Source: CAZFZT01 sp964523675
Lineage (GTDB): Bacteria; Planctomycetota; Phycisphaerae; Phycisphaerales; SM1A02
Assembly (NCBI GenBank): GCA_964523675.1
Contig: CAZFZT010000113.1
Span: 1-7,462, forward strand
Length of the DNA: 7,462 nucleotides
Direction: 5' to 3'
Shown here: positions 1 through 6,464 of the stretch, piece after piece
Position numbering within the stretch: the stretch's first letter is position 1
How the letters are laid out: every line of letters starts with the position of its first letter
Position numbers and translations under genes: made by a program
The notes under the pieces: generated by a model
Told to the model about the DNA's origin: nothing
What the model saw: the letters and a program-made list of their open reading frames with translations, nothing else
Database searches by the model: none

Positions 1-1
1 G

Positions 2-433
2 AAGCGCTCGTTGTGCTACAGCGTCGGCGCGTCGTACCGCGGTGGGCGAGATCGCGGTATGGTCGCGCTCTATGCGGGCACAACGCCCGAACGTGCCGAT
101 GAGACGCTTCAAGTGTGCATGGAGGAGATCAATCGCATGAAAGACGGCGCGCAGCTCGACGAGTTCAGGCGAGCCGTCATCGGGCTCAAGAGCCATCTGG
201 TCATGTCGGGTGAGTCAACCAGCGCGCGAGCAGCAGCACTGGCCGGTGACTACTACCGGCTCGGTCGGGCCAGATCGCTCGATGAAATCGCTGCTCGTAT
301 CGACCGCGTTTCGCTTGATGATCTCAATGCTCATCTGGCCAGGCGCGACTTCGGCCAGTTCACCATCGTTACGATCGGGCCGGAGCACATCGCGCAGCAG
401 GCGCAGGAGCCAACGACGCAACTTGTTCATTGA
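2..433 (+). CDS. M16-family (insulinase/processing-peptidase-like) peptidase, C-terminal part, 5' end outside the window
   Basis: Only the last 143 or so residues are present; the frame is open from base 2 and ends at a TGA at 431-433. The visible part resembles the C-terminal lobe of M16B peptidases. It opens with KRSLCYSVGA, matching the conserved Arg-x-x-x-Tyr segment of that lobe. It continues with YAGTTPERADETL, a helical stretch with EFRRAVIGLKSHLVMSGEST (the family's 'K..L..S.EST..R' segment), and a final VSLDDLNAHLARR followed by a short beta strand ending in GPE. The zinc-binding HxxEH motif would lie in the N-terminal lobe, which is not visible, so whether this protein is an active peptidase or an inactive partner subunit cannot be decided. 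The last residues after GPEHI are polar and look like a disordered tail. It converges on nuoH, with 42 bases between the two stop codons. Confidence 0.85.
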   Translation, partial: KRSLCYSVGASYRGGRDRGMVALYAGTTPERADETLQVCMEEINRMKDGAQLDEFRRAVIGLKSHLVMSGESTSARAAALAGDYYRLGRARSLDEIAARIDRVSLDDLNAHLARRDFGQFTIVTIGPEHIAQQAQEPTTQLVH

Positions 434-475
434 GCGCGATTGGTCGTTCTCTGCACGCTGATCCGTTGAGTTCCC

Positions 476-1705
476 TCAGGACATGGGGCTGAAGCGGCTG
501 CCGATCAGTGGCACTCGGTGATTCGGATTTTTCTGGCGCGGCAGGTGCGGATGCACCAGGATGATGATCGCAAGCGCTGCGAGTGAGCCGGCCCACATCC
601 ACGCGCCCCAGCCCATGTAGATGAAGAACGCGGTCACCAGCAGCACGAGCAGCGATGCAGGAATCATCCCCTCCCACGCCAGCCGCATGAGCTGATCGAA
701 GCGGAAGCGCGGCAGCGTCCAGCGGATCATCATCGTCAGGAAAATCAGAATGAAGATCTTCGTGAAGACCACCGCGACCTGAAGCAGGATGAGCAAAATG
801 CCGCCTTCGGCAGGCAGATCAGGCCAGAGGCCGAAGGGGCTGATCGACCAGCCACCGAGGAACAGCACCGTGAAGAACGCGCCGGAGACGAACATGCCGA
901 CGTATTCGCCGAGGAAGAACAGCGCCCACTTCATCGAGGAGTATTCGGTGTGCCAGCCGCCGATCAGTTCCTGCTCGGCCTCGGCAAGGTCGAACGGTGC
1001 CCGGTTCGCCTCGGCGAGAATGCAGGTGTAGAAGATCAGGGCAGCAAGCGGTTGGTGCAGGAGATACCAAAGCGATCCAGTCTGTGCACCGACGATCTCA
1101 TCAGCGCGGACAGTGCCGGCGAGGAGGATGATCGTCAGCAGCGCCACGCCCATCGGAATCTCGTAACTGATCATCTGGGCCGACGCGCGCAGGCCGCCGA
1201 TAAACGAATACTTGTTATTTGAGGCCCACCCGCCGAGCGAAACGCCGTACACGCCAAGCGAGACGGCCGCGATGAGGTAGATGATGCCGATGTTGACATC
1301 AGCAGCCATGATCTTCACGTGGTGACCGGAGATGCCGAGGATGTCGGCAAAGGGAATGGATGAAGTGTCGAGCACGCCGCCCCACGGGAGAATCGCAAAG
1401 GCGATGAGTGGCGGGATGGCGGTAATGGCCGGGGCAAGAATGAACAGCACACGGTCCGCGCCGCGGGGAATGAAATCTTCTTTGACGAAAAGCTTCAGGC
1501 CGTCGGCAATCGGTTGAAGGAGGCCCATGGGGCCAACGCGGTTGGGCCCGATGCGGTCCTGCACCCATGCGCAGACCTTGCGTTCGAGCAGGATCAGGTA
1601 CGCAGCCGCACCGAGCGCGATGTGCAGGACGACGACCAGCACGATCAGCGACGTAATCAGCTGCGGCATATCGAAGGCGAGGGTGAAAGGCAGATTCGCG
1701 ACCAT
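476..1705 (-). CDS. nuoH: NADH-quinone oxidoreductase subunit H (complex I membrane subunit)
   Basis: This subunit joins the peripheral arm of respiratory complex I to its membrane arm and forms most of the quinone chamber. The 409-residue product is strongly hydrophobic, with about eight or nine membrane segments. Family motifs are clear: ERKVCAWVQDRIGPNRVGP at about 41-59, LLQPIADGLKLFVKED at 62-77, QMISYEIPMG at 177-186, and AEANRAPFDLAEAEQELIGG at 231-250 followed by EYSS and LGEY, which supply the conserved acidic residues near the quinone site. It is longer than E. coli NuoH (325 residues). The extra length lies mainly in a loop at about 108-135 and in a C-terminal extension with another hydrophobic stretch (about 351-385) and a basic tail. 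The ATG at 1705 has no clear Shine-Dalgarno, and Met13 is an alternative start. No other nuo gene is adjacent: the lipoprotein gene lies 12 bases upstream and the M16 gene converges downstream. Confidence 0.96.
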   Translation of the reverse strand: MVANLPFTLAFDMPQLITSLIVLVVVLHIALGAAAYLILLERKVCAWVQDRIGPNRVGPMGLLQPIADGLKLFVKEDFIPRGADRVLFILAPAITAIPPLIAFAILPWGGVLDTSSIPFADILGISGHHVKIMAADVNIGIIYLIAAVSLGVYGVSLGGWASNNKYSFIGGLRASAQMISYEIPMGVALLTIILLAGTVRADEIVGAQTGSLWYLLHQPLAALIFYTCILAEANRAPFDLAEAEQELIGGWHTEYSSMKWALFFLGEYVGMFVSGAFFTVLFLGGWSISPFGLWPDLPAEGGILLILLQVAVVFTKIFILIFLTMMIRWTLPRFRFDQLMRLAWEGMIPASLLVLLVTAFFIYMGWGAWMWAGSLAALAIIILVHPHLPRQKNPNHRVPLIGSRFSPMS

Positions 1706-1709
1706 GAGG

Positions 1710-1724
1710 CGGGTAGTTTAGCGG
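1710..1724 (-). promoter_or_regulatory. Candidate -10 region of nuoH, overlapping the lipoprotein stop codon
   Basis: The minus strand reads CCGCTAAACTACCCG, which differs at one base from the motif upstream of carB. The possible -10 TAAACT contains the TAA stop of the lipoprotein gene and ends nine bases before the nuoH ATG. If used, the transcript would begin within a few bases of the start codon. That would fit the absence of a Shine-Dalgarno for nuoH and imply a nearly leaderless message. Confidence 0.3.
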
Positions 1725-2701
1725 GAGTCTTCATCGCGGGGATGCACTATGTTGCGAGTGCGTTCCCACCCATCCGGCGTCGATTCAACAAGCACCTCCT
1801 CAGCGATGAGCGGGAGAACAACTTCACCGTCCCAGTACCGATCATTCTCGAAATCCCGAAGTGCCATTTCCGGATTTGATCGGACGCGCATCGTCCATTT
1901 CTGCTCGCCCGCACGAAGTGAGTCCAGGGCGTTCAGGTTGCCCTCAAGGCGAAGCATTCGATGGTCGTGCATATGGCCACGGATGCTGTACGCTCCTCTC
2001 CCGGTGTAGTCGTGCGATCGCCACCAACCAGCAGTTGATGTCATTACCTCGCCATCGCGCAGCACATCTATGGTGACTCCGAAGGTCAGGTCAGTACGAG
2101 ACAGCACCGCGTGCGGGAGTTCTGCAAAGGAAACATGCCAACCCTCCCATGCGCGGTCTGACTTCGCCCATCGGCGGCGCGTAAGCGTCATGGCACGACG
2201 CTCACTGAGTGCGGCGTCAATCTCGGAATCAGCGACAGGTGTCATCGCCTCGGCGATTGTTGCCACGGATTGCACCGGAACGTCCACTGTGTCCTTCCAC
2301 AGGGGGAACGGCGACCCGTGATCCCCACGGATCAGTGCATCGAATTGAACAGACGACGCGCCAGCAGGCAGATGCCCCGCGACTTCGGTCCTGTCGCCGA
2401 AGATGTATTCCGGCGACCAGGTCACGAGCATCGTCAGTGGCGGCACCCACTCGGACAGGGGCTCTCCGCGCTCAAGCTGCGCTCTCGCGATTGCTCGGAC
2501 CGGAAGCCGCTCAAACCATGGTCCGTCATACTCAATTCTCGCGCGCAGCGGTACGCCTTCCGGCCAGCGGTCCCGCGTCATGATCTTGACGTTGTACGGT
2601 TTGTCTCCATGCCCCTTGACGCGATTGAAATCGCCGCATCCGGCACTGAAACACAGCGCCAAAACGAGCGGAAAAAGCCAGCAGGTTCGGTGGATCAGCA
2701 T
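1718..2701 (-). CDS. Predicted lipoprotein of unknown function
   Basis: I do not recognise this family. The start at 2701 is preferred over the longer open frame (to 2791, overlapping carB) because it gives a signal peptide and has an AAGAGGG ribosome site four bases upstream. The resulting 327-residue protein begins MLIHRTCWLFPLVLALCFSAGC: a short basic start, a hydrophobic core, and a lipobox-like SAGC with Cys22 as the candidate lipidated residue. Ser rather than Leu at -3 is a little unusual. Residue +2 is Gly, so inner-membrane retention by an Asp at +2 is not indicated. The mature part has alternating hydrophobic and polar runs typical of beta-rich exported domains, with many Trp and charged residues, no repeats and no catalytic motif I can name. 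It sits 58 bases after carB and 12 bases before nuoH on the same strand, so cotranscription is likely, but this gives no functional link. The export prediction is inference from the N-terminus. Confidence 0.78.
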   Translation of the reverse strand: MLIHRTCWLFPLVLALCFSAGCGDFNRVKGHGDKPYNVKIMTRDRWPEGVPLRARIEYDGPWFERLPVRAIARAQLERGEPLSEWVPPLTMLVTWSPEYIFGDRTEVAGHLPAGASSVQFDALIRGDHGSPFPLWKDTVDVPVQSVATIAEAMTPVADSEIDAALSERRAMTLTRRRWAKSDRAWEGWHVSFAELPHAVLSRTDLTFGVTIDVLRDGEVMTSTAGWWRSHDYTGRGAYSIRGHMHDHRMLRLEGNLNALDSLRAGEQKWTMRVRSNPEMALRDFENDRYWDGEVVLPLIAEEVLVESTPDGWERTRNIVHPRDEDSR

Positions 2702-2705
2702 TGAG

Positions 2706-2712
2706 CCCTCTT
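2706..2712 (-). promoter_or_regulatory. Shine-Dalgarno of the lipoprotein gene
   Basis: On the minus strand AAGAGGG lies four bases before the ATG at 2701. It supports the internal Met that gives the lipoprotein signal peptide over the longer open frame, although the spacing is on the short side. Confidence 0.6.
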
Positions 2713-2747
2713 CATCTCTGCGATCTGTGCAGAACAAGACGCGATGA

Positions 2748-2761
2748 AGCCGCATGCGGCT
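2748..2761. repeat. 14-base perfect palindrome at the carB stop codon
   Basis: AGCCGCATGCGGCT is its own reverse complement and overlaps the carB TAG. As RNA it could form a five-base stem with a CATG loop. There is no following run of T, so it is a poor match to an intrinsic terminator. It could be a weak attenuator, a protein-binding site or chance. Confidence 0.4.
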
Positions 2762-5700
2762 ACACAGTGACGGGTTGAGGCGCCTCAGCATTCACCGGTG
2801 CCGCCGGCCGCGCCAGGTGCGGGAAGTAATCTTGAATTGCTGCGACGGACCATGCGCCGCCGCGCAGAGCGGCGATCGCCTGCACGGCCGCACGGGCTCC
2901 GGTGATTGTCGTGATCATCGGCACGCCGGCTCTCACCGCCGTCGCGCGGATGCGGCCCTCGTCCGTGTGCGCGCCGGTGCGTGTGGCGGTGTTCAGAATC
3001 AGTTGAATCTCGTTGTTGGCGATCTTATCGAGAATGTTCGGCCGAGCGCCTTCTTTGATCTTGCGCAGCACCTGCGTATCGACGCTGTAGGCGTGAAGCA
3101 TTTCATGGGTGCCGCGCGTCGTGAACACGGTGAATCCCATCGAGACCAGCGCTCGCGCAATGTCGGGCACATGCGGCTTATCCGAATCACGCACCGACAG
3201 AAACACGTTGCCCGTTGTCGGCAGCGCAATGCTCGCCGCCATATGCGCCTTGGCAAGCGCGACCGGCAAGGATCGGTGCGCTCCCATCACCTCGCCGGTT
3301 GATCGCATTTCCGGGCCGAGGATGACATCAACGCCGGGAAAGCGGTTGAACGGGAAGACCGGTTCCTTCACGGCATAGAAGCCCGCATGCGGCACCTCTT
3401 CTATACCGAGTTCGTCAAGCGATGCCCCCATCATCACCTTGGCTGCCTCAAGCGCCCACGCCACACCCTTGGCCTTGGCGACAAAGGGCACGGTGCGCGA
3501 GGCGCGGGGGTTCACCTCGATGATGTAGATTTCTTCATCCTTCACCGCCACCTGCACGTTCATCAGGCCGCGCACGCTCAGGCGCTGGGCCAGTCGGCGG
3601 GACTGGTCCTTGATCTGATCGACGATCGAACGTGGCAGGGAATATGGCGGAATCGTGCATGAGGAATCGCCGGAGTGAACGCCGGCCTCTTCGATGTGCT
3701 CCATCACGCCGCACACGAGGGCGCGGCCTCCGGCAGCGCCGGGCGCTAAGGGATGAACGCGCGGATGCAGACGCGGACCCTTCATCCCCGGCTCTGTCGG
3801 CGGATTCACGACCGGCGTGTAATCTGCGATCACATCGACATCAACTTCGATCGCTTCCGAGAGGAATTTATCAATCAACACCGGCGCATCGGCGAGGTCG
3901 GAAACATCGACGGCCTCGCGCATGTATCGTCGCAAGGACGCTTCGTCGAAGCACGTCTCCATGCCGCGACCGCCAAGGACATACGACGGGCGGACCAGCA
4001 CCGGATACCCGATTCGCGCAGCGATCGCGACGGCCTCATCGAGTGATCTCGCAATGCCATTGGCCGGCTGCTGCAGGCCGAGTTCATCAAGCATGGCCTT
4101 GAAGCGATCACGATCCTCAGCCGCGTCGATCGAGGCGAGGCCGGTGCCGATCAATGGCACGCCGGCGGCCACGAGGCCATGCGCGAGGTTGAGCGGCGTC
4201 TGCCCGCCGAACTGCACGATGACGCCGACGACGCCGCCTGTGCGCGAAGGCACGTCGATGCCGCCGCCGTTCAGTCGCTCCATGATGTTGAGCGTGTCCT
4301 CGAGGGTGAGCGGTTCGAAGAAGAGCAGATCGCTGGTGTCATAGTCGGTGCTGACCGTCTCCGGATTGGAGTTGATCATCACTGACTCATAACCCATCTC
4401 TTTGGCTGCGAAGGCGGCCTGCACGCAGCAGTAATCAAACTCGATGCCTTGCCCGATGCGATTGGGGCCGCCGCCGAGAATGACGATTTTCTCGCGCGGC
4501 GTGATGCGGATTTCGTCGTCACATATGCGAGCCGTCGCGTCCTCGCGACGGTTCACATTCGGAGTCCCTGCGTCATCCGCCGCGACGACGCGGCGGCTCG
4601 CAAAGGGGGCTTCATACGTCGAGTAATAGTACGGCGTCACCGCCTCGAACTCGGCTGCGCACGTGTCCACGAGTTTGTAGACCGGCTCAATGCCGAGCGA
4701 CTTGCGATATTCGCGTACCGCAAGAATCGTCTCTTTCTTGATGTTCCCGAGGTACAGATTCGCCAACTGCGCATCGGAGTAGCCAAGTTGCTTCGCGCGA
4801 AACAGCACGTCGCGCGGCAGGTCTTCAAGGCGTTCAAACTGGCACAGTTCATCCTCGAACTCGACAAGTTGCAGAATCTGATCGAGGAACCACGGGTCGA
4901 TCTTGGTCAGTTCGTGCACGCGCTCCAGCGTCCAGCCCATCTTGAAGGCGTAACGGATGTAGTACAGCCGGCCCTGGCTGGGCACGCTGAGTTTGCGCGT
5001 GAGTTTGTCTTCAGGGATGGACCAAGCGCTGTGCGCATCGTCATACATAGCCCCGGCCTTGGCCGGGGTGGGCGCCGCGGGTTCCTGCGCTTCCGGCTGC
5101 GCGGCAGATACCCCGGCCAAGGCCGGGGCTAACTGCTGTGCGTTCAACCATTTATCGTTCTTGTCAAGGCCGAGTCCAAAGCGCTTGACCTCCATTGAGC
5201 GGATCGCCTTTTGCAGCGCTTCCTTGAATGTGCGGCCGATCGACATCGCTTCGCCCACGCTCTTCATCTGCGTCGTCAGCGTCTCATCGGCTTCAGGAAA
5301 CTTCTCAAACGTCCAGCGCGGCATCTTCACAACGACATAGTCAATCGACGGCTCAAAGCACGCGCTCGTCGTGCCGGTGATGTCGTTGCGCAGCTCATCA
5401 AGCGTGTAGCCGATGGCAAGCTTCGTGGCAATCTTGGCGATCGGGAAACCAGTCGCCTTGGACGCAAGGGCAGAGGAGCGCGAGACGCGCGGGTTCATCT
5501 CGACGACCACCATCTCGCCGTTCTTCGGGTTCACCGCAAACTGCACGTTCGCGCCACCGGTTTCGACGCCGACCGCCCGCAGGATGGCGAACGCTGCATC
5601 GCGCATCTGCTGATATTCCTTGTCAGTGAGCGTCATGATCGGCGCAACGGTGATCGAATCACCCGTGTGTACCCCCATGGCATCGATGTTCTCAATGCCG

Positions 5701-6425
5701 CAGATGACGATGCAGTTGTCTTTGCGATCGCGCACAACCTCGAGTTCGTATTCCTTCCACCCGAGCACGGACTGATCGATCTGCACTTGATGGATCATGG
5801 AGGCGTCGAGGCCGCGGCGAACGATGTCCTCGAACTCATCGCGGTTGTAGGCGATGCCGCCGCCGAATCCGCCGAGCGTGAAGGCCGGCCGCACGATTGC
5901 GGGCAGGCCGATCTGCTTGAGGAAGTCCCATGCTTCATCCATGGAACCGACGGACCGAGCCAGCGGCTGCTTGAGGCCAAGCCCCTCGACGACGCGACGA
6001 AACTCATCACGGCTCTCCGCGCGGTAGATCGCATCGCGATTCGCGCCGATCATCTCGATTCCGAACTCATCCAGCGTGCCGTTGTCATGCAGTTCGCAGG
6101 CACAGTTGAGAGCGGTCTGGCCGCCGATCGTCGGCAGGAGCGCGAAGCCCTGCCTGTGTGCGCTCGTGCCTTGCCCGCCTACTTCCTTTTCAATGATCTT
6201 CCGCACCGCTTCGGGCGTGATTGGCTCGATGTACGTCCGATCCGAAAAGGCGGGATCGGTCATGATCGTCGCGGGGTTGGAGTTGACCAGAACGACGCGG
6301 TAGCCCTCCTCGCGTAGGGCTTTGCAGGCCTGCGTGCCGGAATAATCAAACTCACAACCCTGGCCGATGACGATGGGGCCAGAGCCGAGGATCAGTATCG
6401 TGTGCAGGTCATCACGGCGGGGCAT
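2760..6425 (-). CDS. carB: Carbamoyl-phosphate synthase large subunit, with several in-frame insertions
   Basis: CarB uses two ATP, bicarbonate and glutamine-derived ammonia to make carbamoyl phosphate for pyrimidine and arginine synthesis. All four regions are present: the carboxyphosphate domain (about 1-405, GSGPIVIGQG at 14-23, EMNPRVSRSSALASKATG), the oligomerisation domain (about 465-605, KIDPWFLDQI, VDTCAAEF), the carbamoyl-phosphate domain (from about 644, GGGPNRIGQG at 651-660, EVNPRASRTVPFVAKA) and an MGS-like allosteric domain (about 1070-1205, TTRGT, KIKEG, NILDKI). The length is 1221 residues against 1073 in E. coli. By eye against E. coli, the main extra blocks are near 430-462, 608-634 and 870-900, with about 10-12 residues near 82-92 and 717-731 and a Pro/Ala-rich tail. 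The first two large blocks coincide with palindromic DNA elements. Catalytic motifs are intact, so the protein is probably functional. The ATG at 6425 sits next to the conserved N-terminus but lacks a clear Shine-Dalgarno. No carA is adjacent; the upstream neighbour, groL, diverges. Confidence 0.97.
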   Translation of the reverse strand: MPRRDDLHTILILGSGPIVIGQGCEFDYSGTQACKALREEGYRVVLVNSNPATIMTDPAFSDRTYIEPITPEAVRKIIEKEVGGQGTSAHRQGFALLPTIGGQTALNCACELHDNGTLDEFGIEMIGANRDAIYRAESRDEFRRVVEGLGLKQPLARSVGSMDEAWDFLKQIGLPAIVRPAFTLGGFGGGIAYNRDEFEDIVRRGLDASMIHQVQIDQSVLGWKEYELEVVRDRKDNCIVICGIENIDAMGVHTGDSITVAPIMTLTDKEYQQMRDAAFAILRAVGVETGGANVQFAVNPKNGEMVVVEMNPRVSRSSALASKATGFPIAKIATKLAIGYTLDELRNDITGTTSACFEPSIDYVVVKMPRWTFEKFPEADETLTTQMKSVGEAMSIGRTFKEALQKAIRSMEVKRFGLGLDKNDKWLNAQQLAPALAGVSAAQPEAQEPAAPTPAKAGAMYDDAHSAWSIPEDKLTRKLSVPSQGRLYYIRYAFKMGWTLERVHELTKIDPWFLDQILQLVEFEDELCQFERLEDLPRDVLFRAKQLGYSDAQLANLYLGNIKKETILAVREYRKSLGIEPVYKLVDTCAAEFEAVTPYYYSTYEAPFASRRVVAADDAGTPNVNRREDATARICDDEIRITPREKIVILGGGPNRIGQGIEFDYCCVQAAFAAKEMGYESVMINSNPETVSTDYDTSDLLFFEPLTLEDTLNIMERLNGGGIDVPSRTGGVVGVIVQFGGQTPLNLAHGLVAAGVPLIGTGLASIDAAEDRDRFKAMLDELGLQQPANGIARSLDEAVAIAARIGYPVLVRPSYVLGGRGMETCFDEASLRRYMREAVDVSDLADAPVLIDKFLSEAIEVDVDVIADYTPVVNPPTEPGMKGPRLHPRVHPLAPGAAGGRALVCGVMEHIEEAGVHSGDSSCTIPPYSLPRSIVDQIKDQSRRLAQRLSVRGLMNVQVAVKDEEIYIIEVNPRASRTVPFVAKAKGVAWALEAAKVMMGASLDELGIEEVPHAGFYAVKEPVFPFNRFPGVDVILGPEMRSTGEVMGAHRSLPVALAKAHMAASIALPTTGNVFLSVRDSDKPHVPDIARALVSMGFTVFTTRGTHEMLHAYSVDTQVLRKIKEGARPNILDKIANNEIQLILNTATRTGAHTDEGRIRATAVRAGVPMITTITGARAAVQAIAALRGGAWSVAAIQDYFPHLARPAAPVNAEAPQPVTV
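3735..3788. repeat. Possible third palindromic insertion in carB, weaker symmetry
   Basis: This stretch encodes part of an extra block of about 30 residues (about 870-900) between VDVIAD and ALVCGVMEHIEE, where E. coli CarB has only a tight turn. It contains AGCGCC-G-GGCGCT (3735-3747) and an 8-base inverted pair, GGGATGAA 3750-3757 with TTCATCCC 3781-3788. The symmetry is less regular than in the other two elements, and the pairs do not share a centre, so its relation to them is uncertain. Confidence 0.35.
4526..4602. repeat. REPIN-like palindromic element 2, read in frame within carB
   Basis: Two 26-base arms (4526-4551 and the complement of 4577-4602) match at 23 positions across a 25-base spacer. 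Each arm contains a perfect 8-bp hairpin with a four-base loop: CCGTCGCG-TCCT-CGCGACGG at 4532-4551 and CCGCCGCG-ACGA-CGCGGCGG at 4577-4596. Two of the three differences between the arms are the two sides of one stem pair (T-A against C-G), so pairing is kept. In the carB frame it encodes about residues 608-634, including ASRRVVAADD and NRREDATARI. This is a linker between the oligomerisation and carbamoyl-phosphate domains, where E. coli CarB is about 28 residues shorter. Confidence 0.8.
5048..5131. repeat. REPIN-like palindromic element 1, read in frame within carB
   Basis: The 84-base segment has two 22-base arms (5048-5069 and 5110-5131) that are perfect reverse complements across a 40-base spacer. 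Each arm is also nearly self-palindromic: CCCCGGCCTTGGCCGGGG at 5051-5068 and its complement at 5111-5128. A further in-register stem, GCCGCG 5074-5079 with CGCGGC 5100-5105, shares the same dyad centre (5089.5). The segment is exactly 28 codons long, has no stop in the carB frame, and encodes an Ala/Pro-rich peptide including APALAGV and TPAKAGA at about residues 432-460. That peptide has no counterpart in E. coli CarB. The structure resembles a REP doublet, but the family is not identified. Confidence 0.8.
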
Positions 6426-6449
6426 GTACGGCGCGTCGAAGGTGCGTGC

Positions 6450-6464
6450 CGGGTAGTGTAGCGG
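6450..6464 (-). promoter_or_regulatory. Candidate -10 region of carB (CCGCTACACTACCCG)
   Basis: The minus strand reads CCGCTACACTACCCG, with TACACT as a possible -10 hexamer ending 29 bases before the carB ATG. Transcription would start roughly 20 bases upstream of the gene. No good -35 is seen at 16-18 bases; TTGGCC lies 20 bases upstream. Nearly the same 15-mer occurs before nuoH, and this is the main support. Confidence 0.35.

Noticed and set aside
434..475. A possible bidirectional terminator between the M16 and nuoH stop codons
   Set aside because: Only a four-base inverted repeat (TGAG/CTCA) near 468-477 is present, with no T-run; too weak to annotate.
2702..2791. A 30-codon upstream extension of the lipoprotein frame, overlapping the end of carB
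   Set aside because: The extension is Arg-rich and would bury the signal peptide. The internal Met has a ribosome site and yields a proper lipobox.
4449..5132. A 227-codon open frame on the plus strand opposite carB, spanning both palindromic elements
   Set aside because: The opposite strand is clearly CarB with conserved motifs, and this frame shows no family signature.
5211..6317. A 368-codon open frame on the plus strand opposite carB
   Set aside because: It is wholly antisense to conserved CarB sequence, has an Arg/Asp/His-rich composition and no recognisable domain. Long antisense frames are expected in GC-rich genes.
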